This document shows, one piece after another, positions 6,406 through 14,658 of a stretch of 14,764 bases of DNA. Numbering within the stretch: position 1 is the stretch's first letter; each line of letters opens with the position of its first letter. The stretch comes from Bifidobacteriaceae bacterium (GTDB lineage: Bacteria; Actinomycetota; Actinomycetes; Actinomycetales; WQXJ01): contig JAITLE010000139.1 in the NCBI GenBank assembly GCA_031278075.1, positions 1 to 14,764 on the forward strand, read 5' to 3'. Position numbers and translations under genes: made by a program. A model generated the notes under the pieces. It did not search any database. It was not told where the DNA came from and was given only the letters and a program-made list of their open reading frames with translations.

Positions 6406-9123
6406 TCAGGCGGTCGAGGAGCCTTCCGCGACGGCGACCGCGGCGCGGCCGGCCTCAAGGCGCGCCACGGGCACACGGAACGGCGAGCAGGAGACGTAGT
6501 CCAAGCCGACCTGATTGAAGAAGTGGATCGAGTCCGGGTCGCCGCCGTGCTCCCCGCAGACGCCCAGGCTGATCTCGGGGCGTGTCTCCCGGCCCAGGCG
6601 GACGCCTTCGCGGACCAGGGCGCCGACGCCGCGGGCGTCGATCGTCTCGAATGGGGAGACCTGGAACACGCCAAGCTCCATGTAACGCCCGAAGAAGGCG
6701 CCCTCCACGTCGTCGCGCGAGAAACCCCAGGTGGTCTGGGTCAAATCGTTGGTGCCGAAGGAGAAGAACTCGGCGGCGCGGGCGATCTCGTCGGCGGTCA
6801 GAGCGGCGCGCGGCAACTCGATCATGCAGCCGATCGGGATGTCGAGCACCTGGCCTTCGGCCTCGGACACCTCTTTGATGATGCGCTCGGCCTCGTCGCG
6901 GACGATGTCCAACTCGACATACGAGCCGACCAGCGGAACCATGATCTCCGGCTTCGGGCTCAGGCCGGCGCGGATCAGCGAGGCCGCGGCCTCGGCGATC
7001 GCGCGGACCTGAAGCGCGAACAGGCCTGGCACCACCAGTCCGAGGCGCACGCCGCGCAAGCCGAGCATCGGGTTGGCCTCGTGGGAACGCTCGACCGCGG
7101 CCAGGAGCTCCGTCTCCTCGTCCGCGATGACCTCGCCGCCCGCTTCACGGCGGGCGATCGAGACGGACAGCGCGGTGATGTCCGGGAGGAACTCGTGCAG
7201 CGGCGGGTCGATCAGCCGGACGGTGGTGTGGAGGGAGTCCATGGCGGTGAACAGCTCGATGAAGTCTTGGCGTTGCAGTGGCAGCAGCGCGGCCAGGGCG
7301 TCGGCGCGGGCCGCTGGCTCCTTGGCCAGGATCAGGCGCTCGATCAGCTTGCGGCGGTCCCCCAAGAACTGGTGCTCCGTCCGGCACAGGCCGATCCCCT
7401 CAGCGCCGAGCCGCCGGGCGCGTTCCGCGTCCTCGCCGGTGTCCGCGTTGGCCCGGACTTTGAGCCGGCGCACCGCGTCGGCGTGGCCCAGGATCCGGTG
7501 GACGGCCATGACCAGCTCGGCGGCTGAGCCGTCGGCGCCGACCGCGGCGAGGGCCTTCTCCAGGCCCTCGTCCAGATATTCGAAGACCGGGGAGGGGACC
7601 ACCGGGACGCTGCCGAGGAACACCTCGCCGGTGGTGCCGTCGATGGCGATCACCTCGCCCTCTGCGACCGTCACGCCCCCGACGCGGAATTCCCGCGCCT
7701 GAGGGTCCACGTCCAACGCGTCCGCCCCGACCACGCAGGTGGTGCCCATGCCGCGCGCGACCACGGCCGCGTGCGACGTCTTGCCGCCGCGCGCGGTCAA
7801 AATCCCGACCGAGGCGATCATCCCGCCCAAGTCGTCGGGGTTGGTCTCGCGGCGCACCAGGATCACGGTGCGGCCTTGCGCCTTCCATGCTTCAGCGGTC
7901 GCCGAGTCGAACACCGCTTGGCCCACAGCGGCCCCCGGGGACGCGGCCATCGCCTTGGTCAGGAGCGTCTTGGCGGCCTTGGCGTCGAACTGGGGGAACA
8001 TCAGGTTGTTCAGCTGCGCGCCGGTCACTCTGTCCAGCGCGGTGTCCATGGTGATCAGGCCCTCGTCGACTAGCTGGATGGCGATCTTGAACGCCGCCGC
8101 CGCGGTCCGCTTGCCGACCCGGGTCTGCAACATCCAAAGCTTGCCCCGCTCAACTGTGAACTCGATGTCGCACAGGTCCCGGTAGTGGTTTTCGAGGGTG
8201 CTCATGATCTGCCGTAGCTGGTCGTAGCTGGCCCGGTCGATCTTCGCCATGTCGTCGAGGGACAGAGTGTTGCGGATGCCCGCGACCACGTCCTCGCCCT
8301 GGGCGTTCGGGAGGTAGTCGCCGTAGGCGCCAAGCCGCCCGCTGGCCGGGTCGCGAGTGAACGCGACGCCCGTGCCGGAGTCCGGCCCCAGGTTGCCGAA
8401 CACCATCGATTGGACGTTCACCGCGGTGCCTAGCTCATCCGAGATCCGCTCCCGGCGGCGGTAGAGCCGCGCCCGGTCCGTGTTCCACGAGTTGAACACG
8501 GCGATCACCGCCGCGTCGACCTGTTCGCGCGGATCCTGCGGGAAGGCCTCGCCGGTCTCGCCCGCCACGATCGCTTTGAAGTCCTCCACCAGCTCCTTCA
8601 GATCTTGGGCGGTGAGGTCGACGTCCGATGCCGCGCCCTTCGCCCGCTTCTTGGCTTCCAGTTTCTCCGCGAACAGCTCGCCGTCGATTCCGAGGACCGT
8701 CTTGCCGAACATTTGGATCAGCCGCCGGTAGGAGTCCCAGGCGAACCGCTCGTCGCCCGCGAATTCGGCCAGGCCCAGGACCGACTGGTCGTTCAAACCC
8801 ACGTTGAGGACGGTTTCCATCATCCCGGGCATGGAGAATTTCGCGCCCGACCGCACCGACACCAGCAGCGGTTCCACATCGCCGCCGAGTTTGCGCCCGA
8901 AGACCGCTTCCAGTTGGTCGATCGCCGCGGTCACCTGGCCGGCCAACTCTTCCGGGTTGAAGCCGTGATGCATGTAGAAGCGGCAGGCCTCGGTCGTGAT
9001 GGTGAAACCTGGGGGCACCGGCAGCCCTAGCCCGGTCATCTCGCCGAGGTTCGCCCCCTTGCCGCCGAGCAGATCCTTCAGATCCTTGTTGCCTTCAGTG
9101 AAGTTGTAGACGTACTTGGGCAC
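6406..9123 (-). CDS. ppdK: Pyruvate, phosphate dikinase
   Basis: PPDK interconverts pyruvate + ATP + Pi and phosphoenolpyruvate + AMP + PPi. It links glycolysis with gluconeogenesis, or replaces pyruvate kinase in PPi-using metabolism. The 905 residues match the usual 870-910. The N-terminal ATP-grasp domain begins KYVYNFTEGNK, with the GGKGANLGEM loop (20-29) and VSVRSGAKFSMPGM (88-101). The phosphohistidine domain has GGKTSHAAVVARG (446-458), catalytic His451 and Thr449 (the residue modified by PDRP where present). The C-terminal TIM barrel has GLCRTEHQF (578-586), FGTNDLTQTT and CGEHGGD, with Cys856 as the proton donor. The start is GTG at 9123 with AAGGG 7 bases upstream. No PDRP regulator gene is in the window. 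A GGCCG-TTT-CGGCC hairpin lies in the leader. Confidence 0.97.
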   Translation of the reverse strand: MPKYVYNFTEGNKDLKDLLGGKGANLGEMTGLGLPVPPGFTITTEACRFYMHHGFNPEELAGQVTAAIDQLEAVFGRKLGGDVEPLLVSVRSGAKFSMPGMMETVLNVGLNDQSVLGLAEFAGDERFAWDSYRRLIQMFGKTVLGIDGELFAEKLEAKKRAKGAASDVDLTAQDLKELVEDFKAIVAGETGEAFPQDPREQVDAAVIAVFNSWNTDRARLYRRRERISDELGTAVNVQSMVFGNLGPDSGTGVAFTRDPASGRLGAYGDYLPNAQGEDVVAGIRNTLSLDDMAKIDRASYDQLRQIMSTLENHYRDLCDIEFTVERGKLWMLQTRVGKRTAAAAFKIAIQLVDEGLITMDTALDRVTGAQLNNLMFPQFDAKAAKTLLTKAMAASPGAAVGQAVFDSATAEAWKAQGRTVILVRRETNPDDLGGMIASVGILTARGGKTSHAAVVARGMGTTCVVGADALDVDPQAREFRVGGVTVAEGEVIAIDGTTGEVFLGSVPVVPSPVFEYLDEGLEKALAAVGADGSAAELVMAVHRILGHADAVRRLKVRANADTGEDAERARRLGAEGIGLCRTEHQFLGDRRKLIERLILAKEPAARADALAALLPLQRQDFIELFTAMDSLHTTVRLIDPPLHEFLPDITALSVSIARREAGGEVIADEETELLAAVERSHEANPMLGLRGVRLGLVVPGLFALQVRAIAEAAASLIRAGLSPKPEIMVPLVGSYVELDIVRDEAERIIKEVSEAEGQVLDIPIGCMIELPRAALTADEIARAAEFFSFGTNDLTQTTWGFSRDDVEGAFFGRYMELGVFQVSPFETIDARGVGALVREGVRLGRETRPEISLGVCGEHGGDPDSIHFFNQVGLDYVSCSPFRVPVARLEAGRAAVAVAEGSSTA

Positions 9124-9152
9124 CTTGAAACCCTTCCCGGAGTGGTTGTTTG

Positions 9153-9165
9153 GGCCGAAACGGCC
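9153..9165 (-). other. Hairpin in the ppdK leader
   Basis: A 5-bp GC-rich stem with loop TTT on the minus strand lies 30 bases before the ppdK GTG and upstream of its ribosome binding site. It may affect mRNA stability or translation. It does not match a riboswitch I recognise. Confidence 0.3.
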
Positions 9166-9187
9166 AGTCCCGGTAAATCCTAGCGCC

Positions 9188-9719
9188 GCCCGCCGCCAGC
9201 GGCGTGCCGGCGGCGATCCGGGGCACGGCGGCCCCGTCCGCGAACTGGGCTGTTATCAGGGTGGCGCGGCCATCAGGGAACTGTTCCCCCAAGGTTCTCC
9301 AAGGTGGCGGCCGTGACCGGGAGCCGGCGCCACTGATACGAGGGCGAGCCGAACACCGCCGCGTCGGTGAAGCCCGCCACTTTGAGCTGGATCTGATCCT
9401 CGCCCCGGGACGCCGTGAACGTGTCGCCTATCCGGCGCCCCCCGCAGACGGCGAAGTGGTACGGGAGGTAGACGGCGGCATCGTCCAACGGGCGTGACCC
9501 GGGGCGCACCCCGAGCACGTCCGTCTCCCGCTCGGCGGAGATGGAGACGAACATTGCGAGCATCGTCAACTTGCCTGCGCCTTCCCCGAAGGGAACCTTG
9601 GCGCCTGAGGCGAGGACAGCCTCGGTCTCACAGGCGTTGGTGTCCGCCCGGACAGCGCGTGGAGCAGTGTGGATCTCCCGGCGCCCGAGGCCATGCCTCC
9701 AATCCTCACGCGCGGTTTC
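9188..9719 (-). pseudogene. Remnant of FtsX-type ABC transporter permease (extracellular domain)
   Basis: The minus-strand frame runs from just after a TGA at 9720-9722, through FVSISAERETD and DDAAVYLPYHF, to IGDTFTASRGEDQIQLKVAG and FTDAAVFGSPSYQWRRLPVT. It then stops at 9273. A one-base shift at a run of five G/C bases (9286-9290) restores the sense: ATLENLG then EQFPDGRATLITAQFADGA. VYLPYHF, then GDTFT, then VAGF, then a residue-rich RRLPVT segment is the pattern of the extracytoplasmic domain of FtsX/MacB-like permeases. The membrane helices that should flank it are absent on both sides, so it is a truncated, frameshifted relic. No convincing start exists (the track start would be TTG at 9569). 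The family call is moderate. Confidence 0.5.
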
Positions 9720-9737
9720 TCACGCGGGCCGGCGTGA
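9720..9737 (-). terminator. Hairpin after the DUF559 gene
   Basis: TCACGC and GCGTGA form a 6-bp stem around a GC-rich 6-base loop, about 48 bases past the DUF559 stop on the minus strand. A second small hairpin (GCTTG-GAT-CAAGC, 9778-9790) overlaps the stop codon itself. There is no U-run. Confidence 0.35.
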
Positions 9738-9784
9738 CTCTTGCGGGCCTCGCACGTGATCCTTGAGCGAAGTCTTGGCTTGGA

Positions 9785-10624
9785 TCAAGCGGGGAGTTGC
9801 CGCAGCACTTGGTCCACGCAGTGGTCGACCCGCTCGACGACGTCCTGCCAGGTGAAGCGCAGCACCTTGTAACCCGCCGCGACCAACGCGTTCTGCCTGG
9901 CCAAGTCGCGCTGCAGGGCCTCTTTGGACCTGTGCGCCGCCAAGCCGTCGATCTCGACGACGAGCATCGCGCCCTCGAACAACGCGTCCGGTCTGGCCCA
10001 CGTGCCGTCGGGAAGAACGATTCGGACGTTCGCCTTCCATCCGGTCACGTGCCGTCGAGTCAGCGCGAGGTGGAACCGTGACTCGACGAACGAGCCCGCC
10101 CCGGCGGCAGCCATCCGGGCGTAGCACGCCAAGCGAGGACTGCCCTTTCGGCGGCGGCGGGCTGCCACCGCAGCGGGGGACAGGCTCGCGTCGGCCAAGC
10201 CCCTCGCCAAGGCCCAAGCGAAAAGGGCGTCGGCGGCCTCGGGCGGCAACCAGACGAGCGAATCGACCAGTGCGTCCCGCTCGCTCTCCACTCTGAGCCC
10301 TAGGTAGCTGGTCCACTGGTCGTCCGCCAGGGCGACTCGGCGGACCACCAGCCCGTCCAGCTCAGACCCGCGCCCCGGTTTCGCCAGGGTCACGACCCCA
10401 AGTCGAGGGAGCGGCGCCTCCGGCTTGCGCAGCTTGAGCGCACTGGGACCCCAGATTGTGGAGCCCGGGACCGACAACGCGCCGGCCCAGGCTCCCCGCC
10501 GCCACCCGGTGGGCCGGCGCCGAGCCCCCGGCGGAGGACACGTCAGCGGGCCACGGGCGTCATGACTGCCGCCATGCCGGGGCTGGCGGCCCCGCCAACC
10601 GGTTCGCGCGCCGCCAGACGACAT
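9785..10624 (-). CDS. DUF559 domain protein (endonuclease-like fold)
   Basis: The C-terminal ~100 residues match DUF559 (PF04480), a Vsr/restriction-endonuclease-like fold. FVESRFHLAL comes first (Glu181 counted from the start used here). Then come RPDALFEG (Asp213) and VVEIDGLAAHRSKEALQRD (Glu224, Asp226), then RQNALVAAGYKVLRFTWQDV. The acids fit a PD-(D/E)xK-like site, but the lysine is not obvious. The middle part (GPSALKLRKP to DALVDSLVWLP) fits the usual actinobacterial DUF559 protein with an AbiEi-like region. The normal N-terminal winged helix is not recognisable. The start is unclear: ATG at 10624 (279 residues) is used, and TTG at 10477 (230 residues) is the alternative. The longer frame to 11140 would overlap the SNF2 gene and is rejected. 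It may be 5'-eroded. It is divergent from SNF2. Confidence 0.65.
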   Translation of the reverse strand: MSSGGARTGWRGRQPRHGGSHDARGPLTCPPPGARRRPTGWRRGAWAGALSVPGSTIWGPSALKLRKPEAPLPRLGVVTLAKPGRGSELDGLVVRRVALADDQWTSYLGLRVESERDALVDSLVWLPPEAADALFAWALARGLADASLSPAAVAARRRRKGSPRLACYARMAAAGAGSFVESRFHLALTRRHVTGWKANVRIVLPDGTWARPDALFEGAMLVVEIDGLAAHRSKEALQRDLARQNALVAAGYKVLRFTWQDVVERVDHCVDQVLRQLPA

Positions 10625-10641
10625 CCCGTCGACCGCCGGAC

Positions 10642-10655
10642 AGTCTGGATAGACT
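10642..10655 (+). promoter_or_regulatory. Candidate SNF2 promoter with overlapping inverted repeat
   Basis: TAGACT (10650-10655) fits a -10 box. A -35-like TCGACC lies at 10629-10634, with a short 15-base spacer. AGTCT-GGAT-AGACT is a perfect 5-bp inverted repeat over the -10, so a dimeric repressor could sit there. The leader to the ATG would be about 45 bases. Confidence 0.4.
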
Positions 10656-10690
10656 CGTGGCGGTCTGCCCGCAAGTTCTTGCGCTGAGCT

Positions 10691-10697
10691 AAGGAAG
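10691..10697 (+). promoter_or_regulatory. Ribosome binding site of the SNF2 gene
   Basis: AAGGAAG lies 9 bases before the ATG at 10707 and supports that start over later in-frame candidates. Confidence 0.7.
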
Positions 10698-10706
10698 TAA
10701 TCCGTC

Positions 10707-13700
10707 ATGCGCGTTCTCCACGCCTTCTGGTCGCCCGTGCGCGGGTTGGGTCTCTGGGCGGAGGACTCAGATCTGAACGTCACATCCCGCTCGCAGGCGT
10801 ACCGGTCGGCTCGGCCGCACATGTTCTGCGTCCCCGCCGACGACCTGGCCGCGGCGGTCGGCGCGCCCGCGACCGGCGCAGCCATCCTGTTGCTGCCGTC
10901 GCTTAGGACCGCGCCGCTCGATTCGCCCGAGTTGGTCCGCCCGCGCCAGCGGCCCACCGCATCGAACCCTCCGGTGTTGGCGGCTTGGACGGTCGATGCC
11001 GTCTGGCTCGCGCCGGCCGACGCGTTCGACACGCTCGCCTCCCCACCGGAGGGCCTGCGTCTGGGCGCATCCGCCCGCTTCGCGGGCCAACTCGCCCAGT
11101 TCGCCCAGGACCTGGCCGAACGCGGCAGATTCCTGCCCACCGTGGACCGGGTGGACGGCGCCGCCGGCAGCTATCGCGCCCGCTGGCGGCCACTGATCCA
11201 AGGGCCGGACCTATCTCAGGTCCAGGCGCTCGTCGCCGCCATGCCGCCGGTGTTCCGCGCCCTGACGGACTCGCCCGGCGACACCCGGGGCCAGGCGCCC
11301 GCGGCTCGCGCCGCGGGCGTGGTCGACGCCGTGTACGACGCGGCGGTCAGGCGCCAGCTCGCCCAGGCCGGGATCGACCTCTGTCAGGCGCTGCCGCGGC
11401 GCCGCGGCAGGAGCCCCGCCACTCCTCCCGTCGTGGAGGTGTGGCTCAGGGCGCTCGGCGCCGCGAGCGGGGACTTCCAGGCGAACGCCCGCGAAGCCGA
11501 TCAGCTCATCGCCGCGCTGGCTTCCTGGGACGCGTTCGGCGAGGCGCCCGAGGGGCCCGCCCGGCTCCTGTTGCGGGTGGTCGAGCCGCTCAGGACCGAC
11601 CCGGAGACCGACCCTGTGCCCGGCCCCGGCGTCGACCCGGAGACCGGGCCGGACGGCATCGTGCGCCAAGCCGGTCCCTGGCGGGTGGAATTCATGCTGC
11701 AGTCGGTCGCCGACCCGAGCTTGCAACTGTCCGCGGACCAGGTGTGGGCGCCGCCCGCGGGGCTGGGACGGTGGCTGGACCGCCCGGACGAGCTGCTGCT
11801 CGGCGAGCTGGGCCGCGCCGCCGGGGTGTGCCCGCGGCTCGCGGCCGGACTCCGCTCAGCGCGGCCGGAGGCGCTGGAGCTGGACGCGGCGGGGATGGTC
11901 GAATTCCTCGAACAGGACGCGCCGTTGCTGGAGCAAGCCGGGTTCGCGGTGCTGCTGCCCTCCTGGTGGACGCGGCGACCGGTTCTTGGGCTCCTAGGCA
12001 AGGCGCGGTCAACGCTGGAACGCGGCGATGGCGTGTTCGGCGCGGCGACGCTGTACAACTTCGAGTGGCGGCTCGCGCTTGGTGACCAAGATCTGACCGA
12101 CGAGGAGCTGGAGTTCCTGGCCAGCGCCAAGGAACCGCTCGTGCAGCTACGTGGGGCGTGGCTGCGGTTCGACCCGCTGCGGCTCGGGCAGGCGATCGAA
12201 TACCTGCGCGCCGGCGCGGCCGACATGACCGCCGCGGCGGTCATCGAGCTCGCGCGGGCCCACGCGGACGATCTGACCACGCCGTTGCCCGTGACCGGCC
12301 TTGAGGCGGACGGACTGCTCGGCGCGTTGCTCGACGGCGCCGCTGAACACGCCCTCGCGCAGGTCCAGCCCCCCGACGCCTTCGCGGCCACGTTGCGGCC
12401 ATACCAATCCCGTGGCCTCGCGTGGTTGAACTTCTTGGCGCAGCTCTCATTGGGCGGCTGCCTCGCGGACGACATGGGGCTCGGCAAGACGGTCCAGCTA
12501 CTCGCGTTGGAGGCGTTGGAACGCGCCGGGATGGACGATTCCGACCGGCGGCCCACGCTCATCGTGGCGCCGATGTCCGTGGTTGGGAACTGGCAGCGGG
12601 AGGCCGCCCGGTTCGCGCCGTTCCTGCTGGTCACAGCGTTGCATGGGGCAACTCGTCCGCGCGGCGACGAGGCGGTGGCGGTGGCTTCGGCGGCTGACAT
12701 CGTGTTGACCACGTACCAGACGGCGACCCGGGACGTCGAAGACCTGGAACGGGTCGCCTGGCGGCGTGTCGCGTTGGACGAGGCTCAGGCCGTCAAGAAC
12801 ACCACCACCAAGGCGGCGCAGGCGGTGCGGCGCCTGGGCGCCGACCAACGCCTGGCGTTGACCGGCACGCCGGTCGAGAACCGGCTCGCGGAGTTGCGCG
12901 CGATCCTCGACTTTTGCAACCCCGGAATGCTGGGCTCGGCCGAGCGTTTCAAGACGCGGTTCGCCGGGCCCATCGAAAGAACTGGGGACATCGCCGCCGC
13001 GGAACGTCTCAAAGCCATCACGCGGCCCTATATCTTGCGCCGCGTGAAGACGGACACGTCGATCATCGATGATCTCCCGCCGAAGATCGAGATGCGGGAG
13101 ACCTGCTTCTTGACCCCGGAACAGGCGAGCCTTTACCAGGCTGTCTTGGATGACATGATGCGCCAGATCGCGGCCGCTGAAGGCTTTGCGCGGTCCGCGA
13201 TTGTGCTGGCCACGATGATGAAATTGAAACAGGTTTGCAACCACCCGGCGCAGTTCTTGCACACCGGGCCGCGCACCGCGCGCCGCTCGGGGAAGATGAT
13301 CCGTTTGGCGGAGCTCACCGACGAGTTGTTGGCGGAGGGCGACAAGGCTCTCATCTTCACCCAGTTCACCGAGTTCGGCGAGATGCTGGTAGAGGATCTG
13401 GCGACGCGGCACGGCCGCACGCCGCTGTACCTCCACGGCCAAGTCCCCAAAGCGCGCCGCGACGCGATGGTCGAGGCGTTCAGCCAGCCGACCGGCCCGC
13501 CTCTGTTCGTGTTGTCGCTGAAGGCCGGCGGCACCGGACTGAATCTGACGGAGGCGAACCACGTGATCCACGTCGACCGTTGGTGGAACCCCGCGGTGGA
13601 GAACCAAGCGACCGACAGGGCGTTCCGGATCGGGCAGAAACGCGGGGTGCAGGTCCGGAAATTCGTCTGCGCCGGCACCCTGGAGGAGCGCGTCGACAAG

Positions 13701-13826
13701 CTGATCGAGGAGAAACAGGCCCTGGCCGAGTTGGTCGTCGGATCGGGTGAGAACTGGATAACCGAACTCAGCACCGCGGAGTTGCGGGACGTGTTCGCCT
13801 TGTCGAAGGAGGCCGTCGGTGAGTGA
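10707..13826 (+). CDS. SNF2 family DNA-dependent ATPase / helicase-like protein
   Basis: This 1039-residue protein is a bacterial SNF2 ATPase of the HelZ-like type. About 540 N-terminal residues carry the SNF2-associated region (DUF3670-like). That region includes LYNFEWRLALGDQDLTDEEL (about 449-468) and KEPLVQLRGAWLRFDP, plus a Pro/Asp-rich linker with repeated DPET near 298-314. The motor follows. Walker A is DMGLGKT (589-595, Lys594), and motif II is DEAQ (691-694). LTGTPVENRL comes next, then FTQFTEFGEML and LSLKAGGTGLNLTEANHVIH in the helicase C domain. Motif VI is QATDRAFRIGQ (967-977). All motor motifs look intact. Such proteins translocate on or remodel protein-DNA complexes; the exact role here is unknown. 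Its end overlaps the SWIM gene by 8 bases. Confidence 0.95.
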   Translation: MRVLHAFWSPVRGLGLWAEDSDLNVTSRSQAYRSARPHMFCVPADDLAAAVGAPATGAAILLLPSLRTAPLDSPELVRPRQRPTASNPPVLAAWTVDAVWLAPADAFDTLASPPEGLRLGASARFAGQLAQFAQDLAERGRFLPTVDRVDGAAGSYRARWRPLIQGPDLSQVQALVAAMPPVFRALTDSPGDTRGQAPAARAAGVVDAVYDAAVRRQLAQAGIDLCQALPRRRGRSPATPPVVEVWLRALGAASGDFQANAREADQLIAALASWDAFGEAPEGPARLLLRVVEPLRTDPETDPVPGPGVDPETGPDGIVRQAGPWRVEFMLQSVADPSLQLSADQVWAPPAGLGRWLDRPDELLLGELGRAAGVCPRLAAGLRSARPEALELDAAGMVEFLEQDAPLLEQAGFAVLLPSWWTRRPVLGLLGKARSTLERGDGVFGAATLYNFEWRLALGDQDLTDEELEFLASAKEPLVQLRGAWLRFDPLRLGQAIEYLRAGAADMTAAAVIELARAHADDLTTPLPVTGLEADGLLGALLDGAAEHALAQVQPPDAFAATLRPYQSRGLAWLNFLAQLSLGGCLADDMGLGKTVQLLALEALERAGMDDSDRRPTLIVAPMSVVGNWQREAARFAPFLLVTALHGATRPRGDEAVAVASAADIVLTTYQTATRDVEDLERVAWRRVALDEAQAVKNTTTKAAQAVRRLGADQRLALTGTPVENRLAELRAILDFCNPGMLGSAERFKTRFAGPIERTGDIAAAERLKAITRPYILRRVKTDTSIIDDLPPKIEMRETCFLTPEQASLYQAVLDDMMRQIAAAEGFARSAIVLATMMKLKQVCNHPAQFLHTGPRTARRSGKMIRLAELTDELLAEGDKALIFTQFTEFGEMLVEDLATRHGRTPLYLHGQVPKARRDAMVEAFSQPTGPPLFVLSLKAGGTGLNLTEANHVIHVDRWWNPAVENQATDRAFRIGQKRGVQVRKFVCAGTLEERVDKLIEEKQALAELVVGSGENWITELSTAELRDVFALSKEAVGE

Positions 13827-14658
13827 TCGGGGTCGGTGGTATCCGCCAGCGCGGCCAATCGTGGTCGAGGGCGGTCTGAAAGCGCGCTCCAAACGCGGCG
13901 CGATCGGTGAGACCTGGTGGTCTGGGCGCTTCATCGCGGTCCTTGACGGCTTCGGGATGGGCGGGCGGCTGACCCGCGGCAAGAACTACGCGAGGCGGGG
14001 CCAGGTGATCAGCCTCGTGATCGAGCCCGGCATGGTCAGCGCCCGCGTGCAGGGTTCGCGGGCGCGGCCCTATCGGGTGCGGATCGGGCTGCGCGCCTAC
14101 GACAAGGCCGAGTGGGGCCGTGTCACAGACGCCCTGGTCGAAGACGCGTGGTACACCGCGAAGCTCCTCGCGGGAGCGATGCCCGAGGAGATCGTGGACC
14201 TGTTCGACACCCTTGGCCTGGCGTTGTTCCCAGCCCGGCAGAGCGACCTGACCCTGGATTGCTCTTGCCCGGACTGGGGTGTGCCCTGTAAGCACCTGGC
14301 CGCGGTCTTCTACCTGCTCGCCGAGCGGTTCGACCAGGATCCGTTCGAGATCTTGGCGTGGCGCGGCCGTGACCGCGAAGAGCTGCTGGCCGCCTTGTCC
14401 GCCCGCCGCCAAGGCGGCCTAGCCGCCGACCGCGGCGCGACAGATGAGACCACCGTGCCGCTCAGCGAGCTGCTGGACACCTATTGGTCGGCGCCGGCGC
14501 AGCCGACGGAAGGGCCCCACCAGCGGTTCGGCGCGGTGGCGGCGGACGCGGTGCTCGCCCAGGCCCCGCCGATCGCTCTGCGCGCCCGGGGAATGGAGTT
14601 GCGCGACGCGCTCCGGCCCGCCTACGCCCCGCCCGCCGCCCAACGCGACGCCCAGTGA
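13819..14658 (+). CDS. SWIM zinc-finger protein
   Basis: This 279-residue protein contains one SWIM zinc finger (PF04434). LDCSCPDWGVPCKHLAAVFY gives Cys148, Cys150, Cys157 and His159 (CxC-x6-CxH). The N-terminal half (WYPPARPIVVEGGLKARSKR, then ETWWSGRFIAVL and RLTRGKNYARRGQV) is typical of bacterial SWIM proteins encoded next to SNF2 ATPases. SWIM fingers bind DNA or protein partners, and it is probably the accessory subunit of the SNF2 protein. The start is GTG at 13819, inside the SNF2 end, with a strong AAGGAGG at 13806-13812, 6 bases before it. The C-terminal ~80 residues are acidic to low-complexity and not recognised. Its last 37 bases overlap the convergent methyltransferase gene. 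Confidence 0.92.
   Translation: MSDRGRWYPPARPIVVEGGLKARSKRGAIGETWWSGRFIAVLDGFGMGGRLTRGKNYARRGQVISLVIEPGMVSARVQGSRARPYRVRIGLRAYDKAEWGRVTDALVEDAWYTAKLLAGAMPEEIVDLFDTLGLALFPARQSDLTLDCSCPDWGVPCKHLAAVFYLLAERFDQDPFEILAWRGRDREELLAALSARRQGGLAADRGATDETTVPLSELLDTYWSAPAQPTEGPHQRFGAVAADAVLAQAPPIALRARGMELRDALRPAYAPPAAQRDAQ

Noticed and set aside
9153..9165. Riboswitch in the ppdK leader
   Set aside because: Only a short simple hairpin is present; no conserved riboswitch core is recognisable in the ~50-base leader.
9177..9182. TAGGAT as -10 box of ppdK
   Set aside because: No -35-like hexamer at 16-18 bases and no extended -10; not strong enough to list.
10625..11140. Extension of the DUF559 frame to a start at 11140
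   Set aside because: It would overlap 430 bases of the well-supported SNF2 gene and adds only low-complexity Arg/Ser-rich residues.
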